From Cudoniella acicularis (Eukaryota; Ascomycota; Leotiomycetes; Helotiales; Helotiaceae): a stretch of DNA of 42,998 bases. The stretch is taken from contig JAAMPI010000332.1 in the NCBI GenBank assembly GCA_013054445.1, positions 1-42,998 of the forward strand, in the 5' to 3' direction. Positions 11,501 to 22,917 of the stretch are shown piece after piece. Positions within the stretch are counted from its first letter, which is position 1. Every line of letters begins with the position of its first letter. The notes beneath the pieces were generated by a model. It was not told the origin of the DNA. It did not search any database and saw nothing but the letters and a program-made list of their open reading frames with translations. A program made the translations under genes and the position numbers.

Positions 11501-11950
11501 GCCCTGTTTATAGAGGTCACCGTCTATAATAAGGATAGGCCTACTATAGAAAATACTAGAGGCGTCAAGGTAAAGATATATTTCGCCGGTATGTCGTTTG
11601 CTTCTAAATTTCCGAGCCTTCTTTATTTCGAATAGCTCTCGAAGAGCTAGTGACTTTAATATATTGCCGATTAGCACGAAAAGGCTAGGCTACTACGTGT
11701 CTGGGTCCTATAAGTGATAAGTAAGCGTCTGAAGCCTGTCAGATTCAAGAAGGGAAGTCTTATTGCTATATGTCCTAAAGCTAAGCCAGTGGCTATAGTT
11801 ATAACGCTTTATAGTTGATAAAGTAGCCAGGTACTAGAAGCGAAGATACTACTCTTTAGTATAAACGATATAGAGAGTTATATAACGAAGACAAAAGGGG
11901 AATCGAAATAAGCTCTTAGGCGAAGCCAAATTCGGCTCCTAGTTAAGATC
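8565..11950 (-). pseudogene. Patatin-like phospholipase with Cys-rich finger, RIP-inactivated
   Basis: The stop codon is at 8565-8567 and the 5' end is uncertain, near 11.95 kb. Read on the minus strand, the relic follows the large fungal patatin-like (lysophospholipase) family. An N-terminal regulatory part includes SRITLDRTIDSIYSYLLLPF (within 11294-11677). Next come a degraded Cys-rich finger (about 10.3-10.5 kb), the oxyanion segment DRGGTRGVLPL (10219-10239 region) and the nucleophile segment SISLGG, usually G-x-S-x-G. Then come LDMFLNGSSIDD-type sequence and the catalytic Asp in DAGPL (9374-9385). Intact family members hydrolyse acyl-glycerolipids. A 49-nt intron (10073-10121, GTACGT to CCTAG) joins the two halves of the nucleophile loop. 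Damage is of RIP type: many TAG/TAA, one just before DAG (9386-9388), Gly-to-Arg in the oxyanion loop, and Gly-to-Ser plus Ser-to-Leu beside the nucleophile. Frames otherwise hold for hundreds of codons. Confidence 0.85.
9900..9955. repeat. 18-bp imperfect tandem repeat in a presumed intron
   Basis: Units of the type atacgggataggataggg repeat two to three times with one- or two-base changes. They lie in the spacer that begins GTAAGT on the minus strand, directly after LVDLAFKP of the patatin-like gene, and so are probably intronic. Confidence 0.6.
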
Positions 11951-12356
11951 GCTAGTAGGCCCTATCTATTTTAGGAAGTATAGTAGCCAGAATAGGACGC
12001 TCTTAGAAGGGAGCCAAAATTAGATCTAGGAGTACCGAATTAGCTTAGTAATCCCGGTAGATATGCTTATAGAGTCTTAAACCTGCCTATATAGTATCGG
12101 TAGGTTTAAGTGCCGTAGGAAAAAAAACTCTTTTATAATAGATCACTAACGTTCTTTATAATTTAGACACTCTCGATAGTCTACTCCGGCCTCGAGTTCT
12201 TCGACTCCGAGACACATTTGTTCCCGCTATAGTAAGTCCCGATCGAAGAGATATTATAATCATTATCCCCTACTACCGGGCCAGGTTCCGGAACCTAGTA
12301 TCTGCTTAAGGTCAAAATACGGAACGGTAATAAATATCTTAAGACCACTATGTCAG

Positions 12357-12800
12357 GTGATTATATACGAGACCTATTACCACTACCACTCTAGTTCGGG
12401 GCCAGAAGAACCGCCGCCAAGTTATACCGCTAGGGAATTACGACGAGATCTCTCTCCTATACGGGAGGAGTCACCTCCTCCGATAGACATCAGTTCCGGG
12501 CCGGAAGAAACCTCTTTAAATTATACGACTATTAAACTATCCGGGGAAAGTTCTCTAGCTAGACGAGTAGAATTGCCAGACAATAGGTGTTCGAGAAGAC
12601 AGGCCTTTAAGAGGCTCTCTTAAATACCGGAAGAATTATTACCTCCGATAAATTTCCTAAACAAGCCTACGTTATAGAAAAAGATATAAGAGGTAAAAGG
12701 ATTAGATAGTCGGATAGCTCGTATACTATTATAATATATACTCGTTATAAGATTTACTTCCCTAAAAATTTCTTTACTACTATATAACTGTTTAGGCGTA
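12357..12800 (+). pseudogene. Low-complexity Pro/Glu repeat protein fragment
   Basis: A frame open at 12357-12623 encodes two copies of SSGPEE followed by PPPSYTARELRR or TSLNYTTIKL. The matching DNA (agttcggggccagaagaa, agttccgggccggaagaa) repeats at about 105-bp spacing. The same frame continues past 12623 with TAA/TAG at Gln/Trp-like sites. No function is recognised. Confidence 0.35.
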
Positions 12801-13089
12801 TAATAATATAACAAACTTGATAATAGAAGCCTAATATAATATCGCTATAGTCAAAATAAAATCAAATTATCTTATAACGTTAAATACTAACCTTTACCCT
12901 ATTTTACGCACTTCCTTAAAGCGGATATTCTAACACCGTTCATACTATATTTAAATATAGACATAGTTTTCCTTTCCTTTACTCTATCGATAAGTACTAA
13001 ACTACGCACCGCCCTGCCTTATCGGTTTATATTAAACTTATAATCAATTAAGCTTTAAGCTTATAATACTCGATTAGAGCCTATTAGAG

Positions 13090-13870
13090 TTTTTCGATAA
13101 CTAGTCTCACCTCTTCTAGGAGACGCAATTCCCCCCCTTACTTTATCTGCTAGTGCGTAAGCTTATGCCTTAATCGGTCATTTTCCTTATTCCTTTACTT
13201 AATCATCTTAAAGAGACTAGGAGTCTAAGCGATTCTAGATACTAGTAGGCTTTTACTAGTGGCCTTAATTACTACTGATGTCCCTTCGTTACGGGCAATT
13301 TTAGCGTCGATAGGGATAGGGTCGGACACCGGGAGCATAAGACGCGGTTTTAGCCTCCTGATTTTATATATAGCTATTTTCTTATAAGTTTATTATTGAT
13401 CTAAGTTTTGGTTTAACAGATACGATATCTTTTATAATCCCCTCGCCCTACTAAGATAACTATACTACGTCCTTAGAGGAGCTAGTTCTGGCTCCGAGTA
13501 TAATTTTAACATCCGTTAAGTCTTAGGGATCTTATTTAGGCTCTATGATCTTATTGCCTAACATCTATAAAAACGAGCGGGGACATTACTAGGGCCTACT
13601 CTCTTATGACTTTTTAATCCGCTAATATTAGCGTATAATTACGAGAACCCTTAAGTAAAACTAGCTCTTATAATATACCCTCTTTAATTTTCTCTACCCT
13701 ACTATTCTATCCTTATTAGGTACTAAATATACCGTCACCGGGGAGTCGGTAGACTCTAGCTAAGAGTATATAGATTTAGTACCCTTTTTAATTCTCTTAC
13801 CGAATTCAATTTTAGCTCTATAAGTCTAGTTCGAGTTTAGATAGTCAGGGATTAATAGGTGATAGAACGC
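13090..13870 (-). pseudogene. Unassigned RIP-mutated minus-strand frame, weakly like a transposase tail
   Basis: Reading 13620 down to 13100 gives a frame broken only by TAG/TAA, with segments PVSDPIPIDAKIARNEGTSV and KMIK-RNKENDRLRHKLTH. A Ser/Pro linker followed by a charged, coiled C-terminus is seen in some pogo/Fot1 transposases, but no catalytic DDE core could be found, so this is only a possibility. Upstream (13860-13680) another readable stretch contains KIEFGKRIKKGTKSIYS. Confidence 0.3.
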
Positions 13871-14087
13871 TAATATATAGCAAGGAAGGTAGAATCAGCA
13901 CTTATTCCGAATTATAACCTATTAATAGAAAGAAATTCTAGAGTTTACTCTAGATACTATAAAAGGGAAAATAAAAAAAGTAAAAAAGAGAATATAGTAT
14001 AATTACTTACTAGTTATAACTTCCGTATTCTTAAAGGTATAAAAACATAGCCTAGACGTTTACCTCCCTATCCTTTTCACTTCTACG

Positions 14088-15890
14088 TTAAACCTTACTA
14101 CCTAAGCGCTTGTCGTTTCCCTAAGCCGAGTAGGGACGATATTCTAGCTCTTTAAGATCAATTGTCTTATCCCGTATTTACCGAACAATCACACGAATCT
14201 TATCACTAGTCTCGTTGTTTATATATACTATGTTCTTATATTTTAGTAGAGATGTTAGCATAGGAGCGGATATAAGACTTACGGGAAACGACGGTACGAC
14301 CCTCCCTGTCTTTAATCTTAGATCGGATAAGAGTTTCGGTATTTATACCGTTATATGTCATTTTGATTCGCGTCTTAAGACGAGCTACGTCTCCCGGCTC
14401 CGTTTGGTTAGAAATATAGTTACCGAAGACAAAAAGCTAGATATCGAGTATCTATTATATAGTTAATAATAATGTCTTAAGGAATATATAAGTAGATCAA
14501 ACCCTATTAGTATCTCTTTTTAGCAGTTCTATTATCATGTCGGCAACCTAGGCTAAATACACTTTTTGACTAGTTAGTAGGAATCTTTAGTAGTAAGAGT
14601 TAGAACACTTACTTTTAGAGTCTAGCTCCTAAAAGACGGCAATCCTTCGATTCTTTTCTCCGGAATTATAATACTCCTCTAAAAGCTATGTGATATACGG
14701 CAGCTAGCCTGCTATTCTAATACCGGTGGCAAACAAGAGGATAGTGTCGTATGATTTGAGATCTAGTTCTTTTCTATATAGCCCTTCGATTATAGCTCTT
14801 ATCTCGTTACGTTAATCGACATTATTCGTAGTATAACGGAACAGGTCCTACGTAAATCCTTTCCTCTTTTCTATAATAAGAACAATAACATCCCTTTTAG
14901 TATCTCGATACTACTAAGACATAAAAAAGGGGTGCGATTACACGAACGAGGTATGGCTTACACCTAGGATACTAAGGTATATATATTAGCCGGCTCGGGG
15001 CCGCCACGGTCTCGACAGGCGAACATATATATAGACAGTATCCGACACAGGTATATCCCTCTTCTTAGTCTTATAAGTTATTATTTGTACTGTTACCCGG
15101 TTAAGGGGCTTTCTATGCTTGATGTTGCGGTAGAGGGTCTATCCGAACCGGAGGGCACCTATAGCTATCTAGAGGCAAATTACGGCGTATAAGTATACTA
15201 TCGGCGCCTTCTAGAGATCCTTCGACGCGCTATATAGATATATCGCCGCTATTAGTATAGCTATAAGAATCAGGTAAAGCTTTTAGAAAATCTTATAGAA
15301 ACGTCGGCGTATATATACTATAAAAGAGAACAGTAGGACCGCGCTAACAGCGGTAGCCTTTATAAGCGTTAGCTCTCGATAAAATAAAGAAACAGAGATA
15401 ACTTACCACTAGCTTAGCTACCCTAGATGTGTTATATATATTAATATACTAAGAAGACAAGGCCGCTGCTACGTAGACCAAGCCCTTAGCCATAACGACG
15501 CTCCCTAACCACTCGTATATACTAGTAGAGGCGCTTAGCCTTACCCTAAAAATGCTGGCTATAGGGTTTATACGTTCTCCTAAAGCCAATAGTATTAGGT
15601 TGATTATATATAGTAAAGCAGAACGCTTTACTAGGCTTGCGACATCTTTTACCCTAACAGTGATACAAATAGCATTTCCTACTAGGAACAATACCACTAA
15701 TATCATATCAACCCGTATTATCGAAAATCCTATATATCGGTTAAAGCCTATTATAGAAAAACGAACTTAAGGGCAAAACAAATGCTTAAGGAAGTAAGAA
15801 ATCTTTATAATCAGGTAAGAAGCGTAGAATAAAACCACGAGGCCTCTAAGGGCCATAGTATACCACTATATGATGTCTATAGCTAAGTTT
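14088..15890 (-). pseudogene. Ferric-reductase-type transmembrane flavocytochrome, RIP-inactivated
   Basis: Reading the minus strand gives the FRE architecture in order. A hydrophobic N-terminal part is followed by LLALGERINPIASIFRVRLS and two helices with IYEWLG and GLVYVAAALS (about 15449-15706), then a further membrane helix near 15.35 kb. After these come a flavin-binding segment with SHPFFMS (about 14921-14945), a nucleotide-binding segment LLFATGIRIAG (about 14708-14740), and a conserved C-terminus KTIDLKELEYRPYSA near 14.12 kb. Intact members pass electrons from NADPH through FAD and haem across the membrane to ferric iron. Both helix histidines expected as haem ligands are Tyr (TAC; plus 15515-15517 and 15473-15475), and the nucleotide loop has Arg for Gly, all C-to-T or G-to-A changes. 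Internal TAG/TAA sit at Gln/Trp sites. The N-terminal exon and start are uncertain. Confidence 0.82.
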
Positions 15891-16079
15891 ATAAGACATA
15901 ACGGACGGGGCACGCTCGTATCTCTTAGTGCTTCTTATACTTAACACAAATAGGACTATTTTCTGACCTAGATCTATTTTAGGGTTGCCTTAAAACGAAT
16001 AGGGTGCCGGAAATAGCCCCTCCTATACTACGAATAATCAGTCTTACTATGACCACCTTTCCCGATTTAAGACAGTATC

Positions 16080-16565
16080 CTCTAAGTTATATGAGTCTCC
16101 TTCTCTAGTAGCTTCTAGACTATTATAGCCGATCAGACGAAGAAAGAACAGAACACTTAACGAAGGAAACGGATAGAGGGTTTTAACAACAAGGCCTACG
16201 AAATGTAGACCCTATATAGATACCGAGTGCTAACCGTTACGCAAAACCCCGATACGGGTCAATTCTATACCTTTAGAACCATAGAAAATTTATCCTAGAA
16301 TATCGATCAAATTATAAGCGACCTAACACAGATATAATTTGACGCGCTAACGCCCTTAGTAGATTGCGGATCCTAAGACCCAGAACAAACTTCCGAGCGA
16401 TGTCGAGAAGACCAAGTCGAAGAGACATCCCTTACGAAAGAAGAGATCAAGGCGAGGGAGGAGAGAGAATATATCATATAGAGTCACTCCGGAGAGGTTA
16501 GTTTTAAAGGACCAAGATCCGCCCGAAAGAAGGATAATGCCGTTTCTGCCGGACCCGCTATCCTT
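16080..16565 (+). pseudogene. Unassigned RIP-mutated coding remnant
   Basis: One plus-strand frame runs about 160 codons with stops only at TAG/TAA sites that fit Gln/Trp. Segments include TLYRYRVLTVTQNPDTGQFY and, near the end, KEEIKAREEREYII and SFKGPRSARKKDNAV. It is charged towards the C-terminus. No family is recognised. It ends about 250 bp before the thioesterase relic in the same orientation. Confidence 0.4.
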
Positions 16566-16799
16566 TAATCGGTCAGTGTAAAAACAATAGTATAGCTAGG
16601 GTGCGCTCTTAAAAGTCACTAGACAAGATAGGGCGAGTAGTTCGAATCTTTCTATTTAGCATATGATTTAGTTCCCCTTTTATAGTTAATATATAAGGAG
16701 GGGTTCGTCCTTATATATATATAAATACTATAGTTAAAAAATATTAAAGCCGACAGCTTTAACATAGGTATATTATATGATCTCCTCTAAATCCCGGAT

Positions 16800-17540
16800 G
16801 CTAAACTCCTAAGGCAGGACTTGATAGCCAGAACCACTACGATAAGATAGCTAGCCCGTTAAGTTTCAGACACGCTACTAGCGGAACCCTTATAGTCAAC
16901 ACTCTAATAAATGGCCCGCTTAAGTCAACAATACTAAGTGATCAATTCGAGAAATACGCTTTAGTGAAGCGTATAGAATCCGAACCAGGATTTAAAGAGA
17001 TTATAACGTTCCCTCGAAGACTTAGTATACCCGCCTTACTTGACGTAGGCCGACGGACCTAGATCGAACGAACCGGAAAGATCGCTATCTTAGTATTTTG
17101 CCTCGACTCTTCTTATACTAGTTATACCGACTTGGTTTACGGCGGTATACTGGCTGCTTTAGTAGACGAGGGACTACGCGGAATTCTATAATAGAGGCGC
17201 CGTAACTCTCTACCTATTAACGAAATACCTAGGCGTAGAGTTCGAAAAACTATCTCCTATAGGGGAAGTCTTTATCGCCAAAGTTTCTATATCACAGTTG
17301 TTTCCGCTTACCGTTAACGACTCGGGAGAGGTGTGGGTAAAGTGTAAAGTATCGGTTCTACGGGGCGAAGATAAAGTGATTCAGGTAGTCAGGGCCAACG
17401 TATTGTTTATCCTCTACGAAAGGCTTCCTAAGATACTAAGTTTCGAAGAAGTATATAGAAGTATCGAGAATCTGTTTATATATAGGGGAGATGAACCTAC
17501 GCGTGGCGTTGCTCCGGTAGGCGTACCTAGAGGCAAGTAG
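16800..17540 (+). pseudogene. Hotdog-fold acyl-CoA thioesterase-like gene, RIP-inactivated
   Basis: Frame 1 encodes DQFEKYALVKRIESEPGFKE, then SSYTSYTDLVYGGILAALVDEG. In hotdog thioesterases of the PaaI/4HBT type this is the HGG-I-A/LDE active-site helix. Here the His is Tyr (TAC, 17148-17150), a C-to-T change. About 25 codons later the homologous sequence continues in another frame (TLYLLTKYLGVEFEKLSPIG, then the frame open at 17298-17540), so one base has been gained or lost near 17165-17185. Intact family members hydrolyse acyl-CoA thioesters in the cytosol or peroxisome. The 5' end is not resolved. Confidence 0.65.
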
Positions 17541-17990
17541 AGCGTCTTAGTTCTTATTATAGTAGTATTAGTAGCGGGATTTTAGGTATCATATAACGAT
17601 AAGACGCGAGCTTAGTAAGCCGTCTTATTATTCAAATTGATTAGTTTATTTCGACCTAGTCATATAGTAGTTAAGTATCGCTACGGCTTTCGGGCACTTT
17701 ACTATAGAACAAATACTCTAGTCTATCGAGTCTTTCCTATAATAAAAATTGATTATAGGCATGTGCTACTCCGGATACCGACCCTACTCAATCTCAAATT
17801 ATGCCGTAGTATGCTTCTTGACAATCCCTACTAGTATTTCCTTTTCGCCGTCCACCTAAGCCTATCTTAAAATTATAACGACAAGCGTAAACGTCTCGAG
17901 GCGAGGGAATAAACGAATAAAGGCCGGCCTTACTTGCTAAGACCGCCGCGACTAGTATAGCTCTAAACCCTAGTCTATAGAGAGAGCGGA
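17541..17990. other. No supported gene
   Basis: RIP-biased sequence. Overlapping frames on both strands (17637-17834 +, 17794-18003 -) mask each other and match nothing known to me. Confidence 0.4.
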
Positions 17991-17994
17991 GGTG

Positions 17995-18520
17995 AGTACT
18001 CATAAGATTAAGGTTAAAATAGACTATGTCATAGTAAGTAGCAGGTCAGTTTAGAGGGAGGTTAAACGATCATTAACGCCGAACGTAGATTATATCTAGT
18101 TTATAGTAAAAGTAGAAGGGCCGGGCATCCATGATATATCGATATACGGAAGATACGACCGGTCCGTATACAAACTCTGTTCGAGCCTTAGAGCTAGCCT
18201 AGAGCACGGCTAGTATTTTACGGACGAATTCCTATTTTAACTTCGAATAGTTCTAGACCTGCTCGATTATATAAGGTCTTAGAAGAGCGAGACCCTAGAT
18301 TCTTAGTCGAAGCTCTTTTAGAAATCGAGGGAAACAAAGGAAAGTTTATATAGGATTCTCTATGCCTTAGGATAAGAGGTTAGAGTTTAAATGATCTAAA
18401 GGACGTAAGTCTTGTAAAGGTACTATCTCGATAGAGATTAGAGTAGATCGGCATTGACCTTATGTTTCCTCTGCCGTTAATAGCAAGTCGTCTTAAGAAT
18501 TGCCTAGAGGATGGCTTATG
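17995..18520 (+). pseudogene. Unassigned RIP-mutated coding remnant
   Basis: A plus-strand reading with Gln/Trp-type stops gives segments KVEGPGIHDISIYGRYDRSV and LRIVLDLLDYIRS, then SRETKESLYRILYALG. The mix of charged and Leu-rich helices suggests a mostly helical protein. The last third is dense in TAG/TAA. No family is recognised. Confidence 0.35.
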
Positions 18521-18969
18521 TCTGTCAGTAAGAGCAGAATTCTTCTACGCTTGACGATATAGAGGCAGAGAATTAGGAAGAGGGGGGTTCGCGCCAGTTG
18601 TCCGTAGGGCTCGGATTTGCCTACGACTAGCGCGATCTTATTTACTAATAGGATCTAGATTAGCTCTATAAGGCACACATCTTATAAAAAACATCTAGTA
18701 AAGGTTAAGAATCATCTAAAGTCTGACCCTCTAGCGAAGGAGAACATCATATTCCCGCCCGTTAAGTGCTATAACATTTGTAAAAGAAATCTACTCTACT
18801 CTACTCGAAATAGAAGAGTTTTTCAGCGGCTACGGCACAGCCAAAACACTAGTCAGCATAGCCTATAACGTGCGCTCTATAGTCATTCTTCTAAGTTACC
18901 GTAAGGAAATAAGTCGTTATACGGCTGATACCAGATTATTAGGTCTATAATCTTATAAGGAAGGTTCGT

Positions 18970-19780
18970 TCACGCCTTTAGGGGGGGGGAGGGGGGTTAC
19001 GTATACGCGGAAGAGGAGGGTCGGCTTTGCTTCCTACTAGCGCATCTACTCGGCGCTTATAGTGCCATAGTTGGCACGTTATCGGGGAGTGATAGTCGAC
19101 TCTAAAGGCGACGATTCGCCTGGGTTTCGGCTATGCCATAATACTATAAGAACATCCCGCTTCTCACCTTCTAGAGGTGTATATGACCCGCAATTTTTTC
19201 TAGATTCTTAGTAATAACGGATCGTCTGATCTTTAGTAAGGTTTTTCTCGGATTTGTCGAGCTATTAGTAGGGCTAGACGCCCTATAGTAGATCTTTCGC
19301 CCGTTCGATATAAAAAGCAACGGCAGCGTTTCTTAGGACTTCTTACGCCACGTATAAACTCAAAATCAACGTTCAAAAAAATAGTTAAATATAATATTAC
19401 TAGACGAGAGCGAAGGGAAGCAAGTCCTATATTATCCTAACAACTTATCAGATATCTAATCAGATTAGTGCCTTAATAGACACCGCCAGCTTTGTCTTCT
19501 CCGCCAGCCAACCGGAATCTACCGATAATGTTTTCTTAGTAACTATCACCCTCTATCCCTCCCGTTCTATTAGTCTCGTCCTCGTTTTCCTCGTAGATAG
19601 TTTTAAGGAAGCGGCTATACACCGGGTCAAATTTTACGGAATCCTCGCCGACGAAGTCCTCGCGGAAAATCGAAGCGCAGATCGCACTTAAAGAAGATAC
19701 CTGTTAGGTAGCTATCAGTACGGTGACCTAGGATTCGGACCAAATACACATACATCTCTCCCTACGCGCCCTTTATAGTC
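18970..19780 (-). pseudogene. Unassigned RIP-mutated minus-strand gene
   Basis: A single minus-strand frame can be read for about 260 codons from 19.75 to 18.97 kb with few stops, nearly all TAG/TAA. Segments include ASIFREDFVGEDSVKFDPVY, LKTIYEENEDETNRTGGIEG, RSPKKRCRCFLYRTGERS and PRRIVAFRVDYHSPITCQLW. It ends by a G/C homopolymer-rich tract (18980-19005). No domain is recognised. Confidence 0.4.
18978..19003. repeat. G-homopolymer tract
   Basis: Two G runs of about seven to nine bases separated by a single A (ggggggggaggggggg). The tract could fold as a G-quadruplex but may also be an unreliable assembly point. Confidence 0.6.
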
Positions 19781-20289
19781 AATAAAATCGCTTTGACGCT
19801 TCCTACTACTAGTGTTAGATAGGGCTGTTTGGATAGCTCGCCGACCCGTAAGAGGAACGGGGGACTTCGATTTTATAGGTTAAATCTATACGATAGATTT
19901 AGATACTAACATCTTATAATTAAGATTTGTTACGAATTTAGTAGTAAGCGATAGGATCAAAACTTAGAGGCTATAAGCGTCCTTAAATAGCTTAATTCCT
20001 ATATTTGGTACACAAGCTTAGATAAGACGTCGGATAAGATCTTAGATAATCTCTAGAGGGGTATAGTGACTGGCTTGCTAGATCCTAGATCACTAGCTTA
20101 CCCAATCGCCTAATAATACCATCTACCTTTAAACACTATCATCTATATGCTTAGGGTTAGGGTCACGGCCAATAGCGCTTGTCAACACGTTCGGGAGACC
20201 TTAGTTGCCGTGGGTAGAGCTAGATTCACCCGGGTAGAGAATCTTCCCGAAAATAGAATATTCTAGTCGTGCCGATCTCCTTACCGGAG

Positions 20290-20920
20290 AAGAAATTGTT
20301 ATATAGGTCGAAGTTGTGATATACCGGCAGTATTCGGTTAGAGAGTCGTCGCCGAAGTGAGCCTTATATAAACCATTAAATTTTGCGCTTAATAAGAGGC
20401 TTAGCCTAGTAACCGACACTATAGCGGAAGATAACTTTCTAAATCAAGCTTGCCTAGATTATATAGCTTTCGATTCCTATCTTAACGAAACAACGACATT
20501 TAACTTAGTAACTAACACTATAACGGACGAGATTTTTAATATTATTCGTAACCTAGTTTACCTAGATTCTATACCTTACGATTCCTATTTCGACGGACTA
20601 ATGGCTCTTAATACCGTAGCGGACGGCATTATAGCGAGCACTAACTTTGATATTATTCTAAGCCAAGTTTGCCCTTACGATTCTTATTTCGACGACCTAA
20701 TAACACTTAACACCGAGGCGGGCAACGGAGTTTTCCCCGAATATATAACATGCGACTCCGATAGCGACGAACTATTAACACTTAACACCGAGACGGACAA
20801 CCAAATTTTCCCTAATAGTGACGAGCTATTAACACTCAACTTGGCTAGCACTATTACGGATGACACCTTTAATATTCATAATCCGATCTTCCCTGACTTC
20901 GACGAACTAACGACCTAAGG
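20290..20920 (+). pseudogene. Acidic Asp/Leu/Asn tandem-repeat protein fragment
   Basis: The frame is open from about 20370 to a TAA at 20918-20920, with no internal stops. Degenerate repeats recur: PYDSYFDGLMALNTVADGI, PYDSYFDDLITLNTEAGNGV, DSDELLTLNTETDNQIFP, then SDELLTLNLASTITDD. Earlier units such as CLDYIAFDSYLNETTTFNLV are more diverged. Each unit is about 20-40 residues, acidic, with a (D/E)-(D/E)-L-x-x-L-N-T core. A TGA precedes the first unit, so the true 5' end is unknown. It is the longest RIP-free frame in this part of the window. Confidence 0.45.
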
Positions 20921-21059
20921 GTTTCAAACCTAGAAAAAAAGTTAGGATAAGAAGATGCTTCTAGTATAATAGAAACGCGAAGGAAAAGACTAGGAGGATA
21001 TAACGAAGTCTTTTAAGAAAATAAAAACTCGAAATAGTAATACGCGGAAGTCGATATTA

Positions 21060-21715
21060 TAAAGAGCTNATAGCGAGGTNAGTTNTAATTCGTCTATCGG
21101 AGGCTAAATATAAGAGCTAATCTTAATAACAAAACAGATCGAGGCCCTAGGCAAGGCAGCTATAGCTGACCGAGAAGNTAAAGCGGATCGTCTAAGAGAT
21201 TTGANATTNTCCTATANANTAGNNGACNCGGTCCGGGTTGACTATAATAGTNNTTAGGCCCGTNTATCGGAATCTATAAAAAANTANNNGAGCGAAAGGA
21301 AGTNGNCNTTATATAGANTAAAGTATATATAGAATNATAGTGTTTCGGGCTTGTTCNTATATATTCTATTACGTNAACGTATATTNTTCTAGGCTATTCT
21401 GATTTAAATANNTACGGAGATATTANTCGANTANTAGACGATCNTTCCTAANATCTGNTTTTATTNAAATANAATAAATATAGNAGGGNNATATTTAAGA
21501 CATTANGNACTACTTAGNCTAACTAGGCGGGTNAACTGCTATAGATAGNATNCTACTAAGTTTACGAAAACAAANTNGCTATAGTATTNACNANTTTTTA
21601 TTCNTTAAAAGTGACGGCCTNCGAGGTGTTTANAGTAGAAATCAACTGATTTCNTATAGACNAAAGAAATAATCTAATAANCCCCCCCCCCTCCCCTCTA
21701 ANAAGAAAANAAAAA
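21060..21715. other. Low-quality stretch with scattered single N bases and a C-homopolymer
   Basis: Dozens of isolated N characters are spread through about 650 bp, ending just after a run of C bases near 21682-21700. This looks like unresolved consensus, perhaps from collapsed near-identical repeats. No gene is called. Confidence 0.85.
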
Positions 21716-21959
21716 CATATNAGACGACTAAGTTTTTATTTTTTTCTTTTAGACTAAATTTCGTAAAATGACTCTAGAATAGGTATTAAGAGCTTCGAAC
21801 TCTGTTTCGTAGGAACCCCTAACCAAGAAATTAACGTCTTATTATAGCACCTCGTTTTTACGGGTATTAGTAGCCTGACTCTAATTAAGTTAAAGGTACG
21901 TAGGAATATAAGAGAGCCGTTAGTATTAACTTAAGATTATATTTATATAAGGGTTTAAA

Positions 21960-22720
21960 TCTTTATATCCGTAAGATACGTAGAGATCGGTTACTAGAAA
22001 ACCTAGGTAGCTTATATTAAATAGGCTTATTATATCCTCCTCCCGCTTACTAGTCTCGTAGAATTATATTATTAATAGAACTAGGGCAAGACAATCTCTA
22101 TATTAATACCTCGTAGGAAACGGTTGTTACGAGTATAGAGGATATATATAGTATACGAAAAGAGGAGGCGTTCGAGATCCTTCTTGCCCTAATAAAGGTC
22201 TAAATAGTAGGTCTTCTATCGCTGGTTTATACCGGTTTTATAAGATTCTTAGAGGTGATTGATAGTAAATACTCTCTAGGCTTTTCTTATACTAAACACT
22301 CTTCTTCTGATCTTGTTAATACTATAGCTCTATAGACATCTAAGGTAGTAAGGCTAAAGACGACTCCGTTCTTCTCTCGAGATCTTCGAGGCGTCTCTTA
22401 AGCTTCTTACCTACCCTTAGATCAACTATAGGTTTTTACGGAGTTTACGGGATTACTCACGATAGTGCCTTTAGGCAATTCTGTTCTAAATCTTCCTACG
22501 CTCGGCTATATTCGAGATCTTAGTCTAGTCTTTATCTAGATTTATAGAGCTACTAAAAGCACTAATAGTATTATAGCCGGTGTTACGCCTCGACGTCGTA
22601 GCCGTCGAGTCTAAATAGCTTTATCTAGACATTTAGGATATTTTATAATTAAGCCTGTTATATACGGGATATAATATAAATAATAAAATCTTTAGTAGGG
22701 ACGAATTTAAAGCCTATCTG
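21960..22720 (+). pseudogene. Unassigned RIP-mutated plus-strand gene
   Basis: One frame is readable from about 22.04 to 22.69 kb with TAG/TAA only at Gln/Trp-type sites. Segments include RKEEAFEILLALIKV, VYTGFIRFLEVIDSKYSLGF, LLTIVPLGNSVLNLPTLGYI and a basic VTPRRRSRRV. No known domain is recognised. Confidence 0.38.
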
Positions 22721-22917
22721 TTAAGCTTTAAGGGTATTGTTTATATTAAATATAAGACTTTAGACTAGTTTAACGTGCGATAAAGCCGACGATCGTACTT
22801 TTAGGTAGCTATTCGCGATAAAAGAATACTATAGTATCTAAGGTAGATACCTTATCTACGGAAGTCTTGCTTAATAAGCTCTTAGGCAGTCTGTTTTTAG
22901 AAAACAATTAGTATAAA

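Noticed and set aside
13090..13620. pogo/Fot1-type transposase
   Set aside because: Only a generic charged C-terminal tail is visible; no catalytic DDE residues or terminal repeats found, so it is kept as unassigned.
15552..15770. Plus-strand open frame of 72 codons
   Set aside because: Antisense shadow of the membrane segment of the ferric reductase relic.
20150..20162. ttagggttaggg, two telomere-type units
   Set aside because: Only two units, inside RIP-mutated DNA on both sides; no array or subtelomeric end.
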